A stretch of 64,000 bases of DNA from Phycisphaera sp. (GTDB lineage: Bacteria; Planctomycetota; Phycisphaerae; Phycisphaerales; SM1A02), in NCBI GenBank assembly GCA_016124975.1, contig WGMP01000029.1, positions 59,946-123,945 on the forward strand, read 5' to 3'. The notes under the pieces were generated by a model. It had not been told where the DNA came from and did no database searches. It was given only the letters and a program-made list of their open reading frames with translations. Below are positions 26,185 to 34,369 of the stretch, one piece after another. Position 1 is the stretch's first letter, and each line of letters starts with the position of its first letter. The position numbers were made by a program, and so were the translations under genes.

Positions 26185-26384
26185 GACGCGGACCTCCTCC
26201 GTGAAGGCTACCCGATGCCGCAGGATGCCGCGGCTTTCAGCCCCCCGGCGCGGAGATTGAAACCTCGATGCACGCCGCTCGGCGTCGATTCGCTCGAGCG
26301 AACTGTTCGGTGCGAACCGTTGCTCCGCGCGCACGATTGCGTGTTCGCCGTCCTCGCGATGGAGAGGGAACCGGTCAATCCAAG

Positions 26385-26454
26385 GCTCTGAGCGACAGGC
26401 TCTGAGCGACGCGCTCTGAGCGACGGGCTCTGAGCGACGGGCTCTGAGCGACGC
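26385..26454. repeat. 14-bp tandem repeat, five copies
   Basis: The unit GCTCTGAGCGAC plus two variable bases (AG, GC, GG, GG, GC) occurs five times without a gap. It is intergenic. There are no spacers of CRISPR length. Confidence 0.92.
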
Positions 26455-26500
26455 GGCCGCGGGGCGCCGAGCTTGTCCGCTCGCAAGACCCGACACAGAA

Positions 26501-26532
26501 AACCACGGGCGCCCCTGCGAGCGCCCGTGGTT
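26501..26532 (-). terminator. Intrinsic terminator of the PEP-CTERM gene
   Basis: A 12-bp perfect stem (AACCACGGGCGC / GCGCCCGTGGTT) with an 8-base loop lies about 70 bp after the PEP-CTERM stop. On the minus strand TTTT follows the stem. Confidence 0.75.
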
Positions 26533-26600
26533 CGTGCGTCCCTTTCCGCACTTCCTGGCCCCCCATCGGCCCTCTCCGCCCCGAAGGCGAAGTGGCGGCC

Positions 26601-27248
26601 TCAGCGACGGCGGCGGCGCGTGCCGAGCACGGCGGCGACGCCCAGCATCGCGATGGCGCCAGGCGCGGGCACGACGCTGTTGAAGCCTTCGATCGACGCG
26701 TCGCCGACATCGGCGCCCGTGAGGTTCGTCTGCGCGAGGCCGAGCTGGAGCAGCAGCGACGCGAAGTTCGACGAGACGAGGAGGTTGCCCGTCGCGCTGA
26801 AGGTGTCAGCGGTCGGCGCAGCGCCCGTGATCGCGACATCGAACAGGACGCCGAGCCCGCCGACGCGGTCCGCGACCTTGAAGCCGTTGTCGAACAGGAT
26901 CTCGAAGTTGCCGACGGTCACCGCGTTGTTGAAGGTGATCGAGCCGCGGTGATTGATCGAGCCCGAGAAGGTCCCGAAGAAGTCGTCCGTGTCGTAGCGG
27001 AAGGTGGTCGGCAGGTCGGACGAACTCGGCGGCGTGATCACGAAGGCGACCGAGTTCGCGCCAAGATTGCCGGGCGTGATGACCCCGTCGCTCACGCCCG
27101 TGAGCTGCAGGTTCGCGGCCGCCTGGAGCAGCGCGAGGTCAAGAAGGACATTCGTCTGACCTCCGACGGTCTGGACGAAGCCCGCCGAGGCGGCGGTCGT
27201 GGCGCTTCCGGCCACAAGCAATGCGATAGCGGTGCGGTTCAAACGCAT
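26601..27248 (-). CDS. PEP-CTERM-type exported protein
   Basis: This 215-residue protein has a signal peptide (IALLVAGSATTAASAG) and ends with VPAPGAIAMLGVAAVLGTRRRRR, that is a PAPGA motif, a hydrophobic helix and an Arg cluster, the sorting tail recognised by exosortase. The middle is low in charge and Cys-free, with many beta-type repeats (FRYDTDDFFGTFSGSINHRG), as in surface or extracellular PEP-CTERM proteins. AAAAGGAGAG precedes ATG 27248. The exosortase gene is not in the window. The function of the mature part is unknown. Confidence 0.9.
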   Translation of the reverse strand: MRLNRTAIALLVAGSATTAASAGFVQTVGGQTNVLLDLALLQAAANLQLTGVSDGVITPGNLGANSVAFVITPPSSSDLPTTFRYDTDDFFGTFSGSINHRGSITFNNAVTVGNFEILFDNGFKVADRVGGLGVLFDVAITGAAPTADTFSATGNLLVSSNFASLLLQLGLAQTNLTGADVGDASIEGFNSVVPAPGAIAMLGVAAVLGTRRRRR

Positions 27249-27670
27249 GACAGACTCTCCTTTTCAACTGTGCTGACGATTCCAGCGCTCTCCCTCCGCG
27301 CCGCGCGGCGTCCGCGCGACGAGGGGAGCGTCGGCCCAGTCCGAGCGCTCCAAAGGCTGGTTCTCCATGCCGCGGAACGGCGGCGGAGAATGAGAAATGA
27401 TCCTGACCGTCATCTCGCCCTCGCGAGAGTCAGGACGCATGGAGTACGCCGCAGAGGCCGCGGCGGATTCAATTCTTCTTCGAAAGAAATTTGCGACGGC
27501 ACAACGGCCCTCCCCCCGGTTCTCGTCGATCTCGGGCAAGATGGCGTTCCGACGCGCGGCACCGAGCCGATACACCCACCCGGGATCTCAATCGCCGAGT
27601 GCGGGGCCGCGGGCGTGCGTATCACCCACGGAGCATCCGCCCACGCCGCCCCTTCGCCCGCCAAGACCAG
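27249..27670. other. Gene-free divergent promoter region
   Basis: These 422 bp separate the starts of the PEP-CTERM gene (minus) and a sigma-factor gene (plus). The part at about 27465-27500 (GATTCAATTCTTCTTCGAAA) is notably AT-rich for this genome and includes a short TTCTT/AAGAA inverted repeat. No promoter could be assigned with confidence. Confidence 0.4.
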
Positions 27671-28408
27671 ATGAGCCAGTCCCGCAACGCTTCCCTCACC
27701 CAGACCAACTGGGACCTCATCCGCGACGCGGCGGGCGGGTCGCCCACCTCGCAGTCGAGCCTCGAGCAGGTCGCGCGCCGCTGCTGGCCCGCCATCTACG
27801 CCTTCATCCGCGCCTCGGGCCGCAACCCCGACGAGGCCGCGGAGCTCACCCAGGGCTTCCTCTGCGATGTCTTCCTCGCGCGCGGACTCCTCGAGAAGGC
27901 GGATCAATCCCGCGGCCGCTTCCGCACGCTCGTCCTCGGATCGGTCCGCAACTACCTCGCCGACATGCACCGCCGAAAGACCGCCTCGACGCGCAAGCCG
28001 AAGTCGGGCTCGATCGGCAGGCTCGACGACCTTTCGGAGCGCACCTCGGAGCCCGCTGGCATGCCGGCGCTCACGCCAGAGGCCGCGTTCCACGCGCGGT
28101 ATGTGGCCACGATCATCCGATCGTCGACCGAACGCCTCCAGCGCGAACTGCTCGCAGACGGCGACGAGGCGGGGTGGGAGATCTTCCGCGGGCGCGTGCT
28201 CCAACCCTCGATCGATGGCTCGGCGGCGAGCTACGAGCACCTTGCGCCGCGCTTCGGCCTCGGCAAGGGCGCGTGCGCGGCGAAGCTCCTCATGGTGAAG
28301 CGACGGTTCGCGTCGCTTCTCATGGAGGAACTCCGCGCGACGATCGACAACCCGAACGACCTGCAGGAGGAGATCGCGGATCTCCTGACGCTGCTGCAAG
28401 CGCGCTGA
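27671..28408 (+). CDS. Planctomycete-type sigma-70/ECF sigma factor
   Basis: This 245-residue protein has a region-2 pattern: CWPAIYAFIRASGRNPDEAA, ELTQGFLCDVFLARGLL, then SRGRFRTLVLGSVRNYLADM, the last being the -10 recognition helix. The C-terminal part (ASYEHLAPRFGLGKGACAAK) is a divergent region 4. ATG 27671 follows CCAAGACCAG; there is no strong ribosome site. Proteins of this type are numerous in planctomycetes and often regulate with Ser/Thr kinases, none of which lies here. The downstream 146-residue gene may be co-transcribed. Confidence 0.8.
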   Translation: MSQSRNASLTQTNWDLIRDAAGGSPTSQSSLEQVARRCWPAIYAFIRASGRNPDEAAELTQGFLCDVFLARGLLEKADQSRGRFRTLVLGSVRNYLADMHRRKTASTRKPKSGSIGRLDDLSERTSEPAGMPALTPEAAFHARYVATIIRSSTERLQRELLADGDEAGWEIFRGRVLQPSIDGSAASYEHLAPRFGLGKGACAAKLLMVKRRFASLLMEELRATIDNPNDLQEEIADLLTLLQAR

Positions 28409-28437
28409 TCAGCGGACTTTGATCAGGGCTCACATCA

Positions 28438-28512
28438 CCCGAAGGCGCATCGCCCGAACTCGCATGACCCGAATTCGCACGACTCGAGTTCGCATGACCC
28501 CAGACCGCGCGA
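28438..28512. repeat. 15-bp imperfect tandem repeat, five copies
   Basis: Units related to CCCGAACTCGCATGA start at 28438, 28453, 28468, 28483 and 28498; the first and last are the most diverged. They lie between two same-strand genes, ending 13 bp before the downstream start. Confidence 0.85.
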
Positions 28513-28525
28513 CATCGAAGGCCCC

Positions 28526-28966
28526 ATGACCACTGAACCCGACATGCCAGGCCATCACTCGATCACGAGCGCGAGCCTCAGCGACACGCTGCGCTGGGCG
28601 TTCGAACTCGACCAGTCCCCCGCGCTCGCCGGCGCCACCTGGATCACGCGCGAGATCATTCCCGCGGCGCGCGACCCGTTCGAGGCCATACTCGCGTCGT
28701 CGACCTCGCTCGATGCGCTGCGCGAGCTGAAAAACGCCTACAAGATGCTGCGGACAAGCGGCACGACCGCTCCCGAGCGGAGCCTCGCGGCGCGGCTCTA
28801 CGCTGCGACGATCGCGGCGGCGCTCGTCCGCCACCACGCGTCGATCTCGACGCAGACTCCTGCCGCGCTCCAGCGCGCCTTCACCGACCTTGCGGAGGAC
28901 GAATCGATGCCCGAGCGGCTGCGCGAGGTCGCGACCCTCGCCCTCGGGATCCACGGCCGCGGCTGA
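28526..28966 (+). CDS. Small protein of unknown function
   Basis: I do not recognise this 146-residue protein. It has no signal peptide or membrane segment and appears fully helical (SDTLRWAFELDQSPALAGAT, SLDALRELKNAYKMLRTSG). It follows the sigma-factor gene by 117 bp on the same strand, with a tandem repeat in between, and could be a partner or regulator of it. It nearly meets the convergent TolC-like gene, with 11 bp between the stops. Confidence 0.6.
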   Translation: MTTEPDMPGHHSITSASLSDTLRWAFELDQSPALAGATWITREIIPAARDPFEAILASSTSLDALRELKNAYKMLRTSGTTAPERSLAARLYAATIAAALVRHHASISTQTPAALQRAFTDLAEDESMPERLREVATLALGIHGRG

Positions 28967-28977
28967 CGGCGGCCCGA

Positions 28978-30795
28978 TCAGCCGTCGTTCGAAGACCCGG
29001 CCTTCGCATCGGGACTCGTCTCAGGCTCGGCCGCCGTCGCTTCCACTTCGACAGCCCCGCCCTCGATGACGAAGCCGCCGCGCGGCCGAGCGACCTCGCC
29101 CTCGTCGGCTCCCGACTCGGGAAGACGCTCGAGCTCCGCCAGCTCCTCCTTCGAGAACGGCTCCCAGCGGATCCGCGCGGCGCCGAGCGAGTTCCCCGTC
29201 GCAAACGCGATGTCGACGAGCGCGATCTCGTAGGCCGCAAGCGCCGCGACCTCCCTGCTCTGCGCGTCGGCGAGGCGGGATGACGCGTCGAGCACATCCG
29301 TGCTTGTGCGGAGACCGACATCAAACTGCCGCTCCTCCGCGGAAAGCGTGCGCGCGGCCAGCACCGTCTCGAGGCGCGCCGCGAGGATGCGCTGCCACGA
29401 CTGCGTTAGCGCATCGAGCGCGTCGTAGACCTCGGTCTCGATCGCGAGGCGCCGCGCCTCGCGCGTCCCGAGCCGCTGCACGCGCGCGAGGATCGCCGCG
29501 TCGAGCCGCGACCTCGCGGCCTCGTTCCCGAGCGGAATCTCGGCGCGAAGGCCGACATTGAAGCTGTCCGAATCGCCGAGGCCGCCGTAGGCGTCCTGCG
29601 GGTCGCCGCCCGAGCCCTGGATGTCGTAGCCATAGTCGAGGACGAAGAGCGGAAGCGCTGCGTTCCTGCGGAAGCCGATCTCGCTCTGGTCGATCGCAAG
29701 CTGCAGCTCGAGCTCGAGCATCTCCATGCGGTCCGCGACCGCGCGCGCCGCGAGCGCCGACGCATCGAGCTCGAGGCCAAGCGGATTCGGGTCGGTGGCG
29801 GGCACAAGCGGAGCGGCGCCGCCGACGGGCGCGTCGGCGCGGTTCATGAGCCGCTTCAGCGCGCGCTGGCGGATGCGCAGGTTCGCGTCGGCCACGATGA
29901 TCTGCTCAAGCGTGCGGCCGAGTCCGCTCTCCGCGCGCACGACCTCGATCTCGGGCGCGTCGCCGCCCGCCACACGCCGCTTCGCGCGCTCGAGCTGCCG
30001 CTGCGCGGCCTCGTACTGCGCGCGGCGCACCTCGAGCTCGCGCACGGCGGCGTAGAGGTTCCAGTAGGCCTTGTCGGCGTTCGCGATCACGCGGATCGCC
30101 TCGAGCTTGGTGCGCGCGTCGGCGATGTCGCCCTGCCACCGCGCTACGCGGATCGAATGCGTGTTCGCGGCGACGCCCGCGCCGCGCAGGAGAGGCTGGC
30201 TCATCGAGAGGCTGAGCGCGGCAAGCCAGTCGTCGCCAGGCGCGCCGAACGACAGCCCGTCCGACCCGCGGTTGAGCGGGCTCGAGAACGAAATGTCGCC
30301 GCCCGTCGCGAGCGGCAGCCGCACGCCGACCTCCGTCGACTCCGAGTTCGTCGGCTGCCCCTGCGCGAGATCGGCGAAGAGGCTGTTCTCGTTGCGGCGG
30401 TAAGACGCGAAGAAGACGCCCTCGAACTTCGCCTCTTCAGCGGAGAGGTTGGCGCGGGCAATCGCGGGGTCGACGAGCTGCGCGCGCAGCTCGAGGTTTC
30501 CCGCGAGGACCGCGGCGCGCACATCCGCGATCGAGAGCGACACGGCGCCGTCCTTCGCGGGCGCCGCAGGCAGCGCGATGTCCGCGAGCGACCTCCGCGC
30601 CGCCTCCTCGAGCGGCACGGGCGCCACGCTCGAAGCGCCCTGCGGGTCGAGGCCGTCGATCCGCTTCAACCGCGACTCGGGCACGCGCCATCGCGGGTCG
30701 TTGTTGTCGAAGAGCCCCGTGCGGCAGGCGGACATCGAGCCCGCCGCGATCACGGCGGCGGCAAGCGCGAGTGGATGGAGCGTGCGTCGCGTCAT
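28978..30795 (-). CDS. TolC-family outer-membrane efflux protein
   Basis: This 605-residue protein is the outer-membrane exit duct of a tripartite exporter. It has a lipoprotein signal ending SMSAC (about residues 20-24), then two OEP domains made of long coiled coils, for example ANADKAYWNLYAAVRELEVR and EYEAAQRQLERAKRR-like repeats, and RLAIETEVYDALDALTQSWQ. The tail beyond about residue 560 is acidic and not part of the family core. It overlaps the permease gene by 4 bp and is the last gene of an operon HlyD - ATPase - permease - TolC. Confidence 0.9.
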   Translation of the reverse strand: MTRRTLHPLALAAAVIAAGSMSACRTGLFDNNDPRWRVPESRLKRIDGLDPQGASSVAPVPLEEAARRSLADIALPAAPAKDGAVSLSIADVRAAVLAGNLELRAQLVDPAIARANLSAEEAKFEGVFFASYRRNENSLFADLAQGQPTNSESTEVGVRLPLATGGDISFSSPLNRGSDGLSFGAPGDDWLAALSLSMSQPLLRGAGVAANTHSIRVARWQGDIADARTKLEAIRVIANADKAYWNLYAAVRELEVRRAQYEAAQRQLERAKRRVAGGDAPEIEVVRAESGLGRTLEQIIVADANLRIRQRALKRLMNRADAPVGGAAPLVPATDPNPLGLELDASALAARAVADRMEMLELELQLAIDQSEIGFRRNAALPLFVLDYGYDIQGSGGDPQDAYGGLGDSDSFNVGLRAEIPLGNEAARSRLDAAILARVQRLGTREARRLAIETEVYDALDALTQSWQRILAARLETVLAARTLSAEERQFDVGLRTSTDVLDASSRLADAQSREVAALAAYEIALVDIAFATGNSLGAARIRWEPFSKEELAELERLPESGADEGEVARPRGGFVIEGGAVEVEATAAEPETSPDAKAGSSNDG

Positions 30796-32033
30796 TCGTG
30801 CCTCAGTGCCTCGATCGGGTCGAGCCGCGACGCCTTGATCGCGGGGAACATGCCGAAGATCACGCCCGTGGCCGCACTGAATGCGAAGCTCAGCGCGACG
30901 GCCCAGAACGGAATGTCCGCCTGCTCGAGCTGCGCACCCGGGATCTTCGTCAGGCCGAACGCGGCGAGCCGCCCGACCGCGATCCCGATGAAGCCGCCGA
31001 CGAGGCAGAGCGTCACGGCCTCGAGCAGGAACTGGAGGAGGATCGCCATCGGCGTCGCGCCGACGGCCTTGCGCAGGCCGATCTCGCGCGTCCGCTCGCT
31101 CACCGAGACGAGCATGATGTTCATGATGCCGATGCCGCCGACGAGGAGCGAGATCCCGACGATTCCGCCCGCGATCGCCGTGATGCCCGTCGCGAGCGCC
31201 TTGAACTGCTCGATGAAGCGGTCGATCGCGGCGACCTGGAAGGTCTCGACGCCGCCCGGCTCGATGCCGCGCGCGCGGCGCATCACGAACCGCACCTCGT
31301 CCTGCCCCTCCTCCGCCGCCTCGGGGCTCGTGAACATGCCCTCGACGCGCATGAAGAAGTTGCGGTCCTGCAGCTTCGCCGCAACGGAGAACGGGATGAA
31401 GATCTCCGCGCTCGATGTGTTCATGCCGAAGAAGCGCGCCTGCGTGGTCTCGACCACGCCCACGATCGCAAAGCGGCGCCCGCCGATGATGATCGCCTCT
31501 CCCACGGGGTTGAGCGGCAGGTTCAGCTCCGTGATCGCGTCTGCGTTGACAAGGCACACCTGCCGCTCGCCGTCCTCGTCGATCTGCGTGAACGGCCGCC
31601 CTTCCTGCACGAAGCGGTTCTGCACCACATGCCAGTCGGGCCAGATTCCCGAAATGGTGATTCCCTCGATCATGCGGTCGCCCGCCTCGACCGTGAGCCC
31701 GACCTCCGTGATCGGAGTGACCGCCTTCACCAGCGTGCACTCATCGCGGATCGCGTTCACCTCCTCGGGCGTCACGCGGATCTTCTCCCACGGATACATG
31801 TTCCGCGGCGCGTTGTCGGGGCGGTTCGGGAAGACGAAGAACTTGCTCGCGCCGACCGACTCGAACTCGGAGAGCACCTTGCCGCGCAGGCCCGTGAGCG
31901 CCGCGATCACGGCGGTCGTGCTCGCGACGCCGACGATGATGCCAAGCGCCGTGAGGAACGCCCGCGACTTGTTCGCCCAGATCTGCGAGAACGCAAGCGA
32001 GATCGCCTGCAGCCAGAAGAGCGGGTTCAGCAC
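30792..32033 (-). CDS. MacB-type ABC transporter permease
   Basis: This 413-residue membrane protein has the MacB layout: an N-terminal helix ([20 protein letters not shown]), a large periplasmic domain (about residues 45-285), and three C-terminal helices, the first ending in the conserved [20 protein letters not shown] then GLRKAVGA. MacB-type permeases do not move substrate through the membrane but drive the MacA-TolC duct. The start is GTG 32033, overlapping the ATPase stop by 7 bp. The ATPase is a separate gene rather than fused as in E. coli MacB. Confidence 0.92.
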   Translation of the reverse strand: MLNPLFWLQAISLAFSQIWANKSRAFLTALGIIVGVASTTAVIAALTGLRGKVLSEFESVGASKFFVFPNRPDNAPRNMYPWEKIRVTPEEVNAIRDECTLVKAVTPITEVGLTVEAGDRMIEGITISGIWPDWHVVQNRFVQEGRPFTQIDEDGERQVCLVNADAITELNLPLNPVGEAIIIGGRRFAIVGVVETTQARFFGMNTSSAEIFIPFSVAAKLQDRNFFMRVEGMFTSPEAAEEGQDEVRFVMRRARGIEPGGVETFQVAAIDRFIEQFKALATGITAIAGGIVGISLLVGGIGIMNIMLVSVSERTREIGLRKAVGATPMAILLQFLLEAVTLCLVGGFIGIAVGRLAAFGLTKIPGAQLEQADIPFWAVALSFAFSAATGVIFGMFPAIKASRLDPIEALRHE

Positions 32034-32806
32034 GCCTCGCCCCCCTTCATGGCGGCGAACGCCGATGCGCCCGGAAGATGCCTGCCTGCCGCGTCCTGCG
32101 CCACGGGAAGATCGCTCAGGACGCGCCCGTCGCGCAGGCGGACCACGCGCTGGCAGTGCGCAGCCACCTCGTCCTCGTGGGTGACGATGACGACCGTCTG
32201 CCCCTCCGAGTGCAGCTGGCGGAAGAGCGCGAGGATCTCGGTCGTGGTCGCGCTGTCGAGGTTTCCCGTCGGCTCGTCGGCGAGCAGGATCGACGGCTTG
32301 TTGAGGATCGCGCGCGCGATCGCCACACGCTGCCGCTGACCGCCTGAGAGCTGGTTTGGCCTGTGGTGGACGCGCTGCGCGAGACCCACGCGGTCGAGCG
32401 CCGCCAGCGCGCGCGCGCGGCGCCCGCGCCATCCGCCCGTGGCGTAGACGAGCGGAAGCTCCACGTTCTCAAGCGCCGTCTGTCGAGGCAGAAGCTCGAA
32501 GCTCTGGAAGACGAAGCCGATCTCCTCGTTCCTGACCTGCGCGAGCTCACGCGCGCCCATCCTGCTCACATCGCGGCCGTTCAGGAGGTACGACCCCGCC
32601 GTCGGACGGTCGAGGCAGCCGAGCATGTTCATGAGCGTGCTCTTTCCAGAGCCCGACGAACCCATGATCGCGACCATCTCGTTGCGGCCAATCGTGAGAT
32701 CAAGCCCCCGCAGCGCGTGGATCGTCTCGACGCCGACCTTGTAGATCTTCGTCAGGCCGCGCACCTCGATGAGCGCGCTGCCCGACGGGACGCGGCTATC
32801 AGCCAT
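32027..32806 (-). CDS. MacB/LolD-type ABC transporter ATPase
   Basis: This 259-residue ATPase has Walker [11 protein letters not shown]-loop [10 protein letters not shown], signature [14 protein letters not shown], Walker [13 protein letters not shown] and the His switch VIVTHEDE. The family pairs with FtsX/MacB-fold permeases. The C-terminal 25 residues ([16 protein letters not shown]) are an extension. The start ATG 32806 overlaps the end of the HlyD gene by 8 bp, so all four genes are coupled. Confidence 0.95.
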   Translation of the reverse strand: MADSRVPSGSALIEVRGLTKIYKVGVETIHALRGLDLTIGRNEMVAIMGSSGSGKSTLMNMLGCLDRPTAGSYLLNGRDVSRMGARELAQVRNEEIGFVFQSFELLPRQTALENVELPLVYATGGWRGRRARALAALDRVGLAQRVHHRPNQLSGGQRQRVAIARAILNKPSILLADEPTGNLDSATTTEILALFRQLHSEGQTVVIVTHEDEVAAHCQRVVRLRDGRVLSDLPVAQDAAGRHLPGASAFAAMKGGEAC

Positions 32807-34142
32807 TCGAGTTCCCCGATCCATCGGCTGCAAGCCGCTCGGCCGCGTCCTTGGCGGTCTCCTCGCGCACGCGGTCGCCTTCCTTGAGGCGCTCGAGCAC
32901 GCGGTACGGGCCCGTGACGACCATGTCGCCCGCCGCAAGCCCCTCGAGGATCATGGTGTCAGAGAGGTTCGACGGCCCCGTGCGCACGGGCGTGGGCACG
33001 GCCTTTCCGTCGACGACCTTGAAGACGATCGTGGCCTTTTTGCGGGCCGCGTCGACCAGAGGGCTCTCGCGAATCGACTCGGGCAGCTCGTCGAGCTTCC
33101 GCTCCATCAGCGCCTGGCTCGGCACGAGCACCCCGCTGCTGCGCCCGACGACGATGTCCACGTTCGCCGCAAGGCCCGACAGCAGCGTCTCGCCATCTGC
33201 AAGGTCGAGCTTGACCTCGCACTTGAACCACCCGCCGCCGCCGCTTCCCGCGGCACCCATTCCCGTCTCGGTGCCGCGCGAGAGCGCCACGCGCTCGACC
33301 GTTCCCGTGAACTCGCGGTTTCGGTAGGCGTTCACACGCACGGTCGCCGACTGCCCCGCGGCCACGCGCGCAACATCGCTCTCGGCGACCTTCGCCTTGA
33401 GCCGCACGGTGCCGAGGTCGGCGATCCGAAGGATGCGCGTGCCCGCGTTGTTCATGGTGCCGACGACGACGAGCTCGCCCGCCTCGGCGTTGAGCTCGGT
33501 GATCTGCCCGTCGATCGGCGCCGTGATCGTCGTCTTCTTGAGGAGCTCGCGCGCGCGCTCGATGTCGGCCTCGGCGGCCGCCAGCGAGCTCTCGATCACC
33601 GAGAGGCCCTCGCGCGCCGCAGCGATCTGCGCCTCGAGCTCGCGCACGCGCGCGACGGCGTCGTCGAGCGAGGCGCGGCTCACATCGCCCGTCTTGAAGA
33701 GCGCCTCCTGGCGCTCGAGGTTCGCCTTCGCGTTCGCCAGTTGCGACATCGGCGCCGAGAGCCGTTCTTGCTCGCTGCGCAGGCGGAAGCGCTCGCCATC
33801 GCGCCGCGCCATCTGCGCCTCGAGCGAGGCCTGCAGGTCGCGGTCGTCAAGCTTCACGATGACCTCGCCTGCGCGCACGGTCGCGCCCTCGCGGAACGGA
33901 AGCTCGAGGATGCGCGCGCTCACCTCGGCAGACACCTCGACCTTGACCTCGGGCTCGAGCTCCCCAGGCGCTGAGATCGTCTCGACGAGCTCACGCACCT
34001 CGACGGGCGCCATGCGCACCGCAAGCGCGTCGTCGCGCGACCCGAAGTCGGGCATGTACTGAAGGACGGAGGGGCCCGCGACCACGAGTCCGACGAGGGC
34101 GAGCCCGATGATCGCGGAAATGACGATGAGGAACGTTCGCAC
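32799..34142 (-). CDS. HlyD/MacA-type membrane fusion protein
   Basis: This 447-residue periplasmic adaptor has an N-terminal membrane helix ([20 protein letters not shown]), a barrel-sandwich half ([20 protein letters not shown]), a long coiled-coil hairpin (about residues 115-225), the second lipoyl half ([20 protein letters not shown]), a beta-barrel domain and a C-terminal membrane-proximal domain. The start is GTG 34142; the open frame runs further upstream but without a signal or coding character. It is the first gene of the export operon. The substrate is unknown; MacAB-type pumps export macrolides, peptides or lipids. Confidence 0.9.
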   Translation of the reverse strand: MRTFLIVISAIIGLALVGLVVAGPSVLQYMPDFGSRDDALAVRMAPVEVRELVETISAPGELEPEVKVEVSAEVSARILELPFREGATVRAGEVIVKLDDRDLQASLEAQMARRDGERFRLRSEQERLSAPMSQLANAKANLERQEALFKTGDVSRASLDDAVARVRELEAQIAAAREGLSVIESSLAAAEADIERARELLKKTTITAPIDGQITELNAEAGELVVVGTMNNAGTRILRIADLGTVRLKAKVAESDVARVAAGQSATVRVNAYRNREFTGTVERVALSRGTETGMGAAGSGGGGWFKCEVKLDLADGETLLSGLAANVDIVVGRSSGVLVPSQALMERKLDELPESIRESPLVDAARKKATIVFKVVDGKAVPTPVRTGPSNLSDTMILEGLAAGDMVVTGPYRVLERLKEGDRVREETAKDAAERLAADGSGNSNG

Positions 34143-34265
34143 AGGATTCCCAGGAGGAGAGCGCCGCGGCCCGCGGCGACGCCGCACCCGCACCGCGGCG
34201 CGCGGAGGGGCAGCGTATTCCGAAGCGCGGGTGGGCGGTTGCCGACCCGCGCGTGCGTTCGAACG

Positions 34266-34302
34266 AAAAAGACCGCCCCCCCGGCAGAAGCCAGGGGGGC
34301 GG
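34266..34302 (-). terminator. Intrinsic terminator of the large dockerin protein gene
   Basis: CCGCCCCCC (34273-34281) pairs with GGGGGGCGG (34294-34302). On the minus strand a T5 run (34266-34270) follows shortly after the stem. It lies about 70 bp past the stop at 34370 and before the export operon start. Confidence 0.8.
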
Positions 34303-34369
34303 GATTGACACGCGGTCGAAGGATGCGCTGAAGTCGTCCGAAGACTCCCGCAGCGCCCCTCTCGCGGGC

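Larger units (their letters stand above)
26185..26600. other. Gene-free stretch with tandem repeats and a terminator
   Basis: The 416 bp between the HNH-like gene and the PEP-CTERM gene hold the 14-bp tandem repeat at 26385-26454 and the terminator at 26501-26532. No coding region is credible; open frames here merely translate the repeat. Confidence 0.6.

Noticed and set aside
26385..26454. Possible CRISPR array
   Set aside because: Units are 14 bp and directly adjacent, with no spacers and no cas genes.
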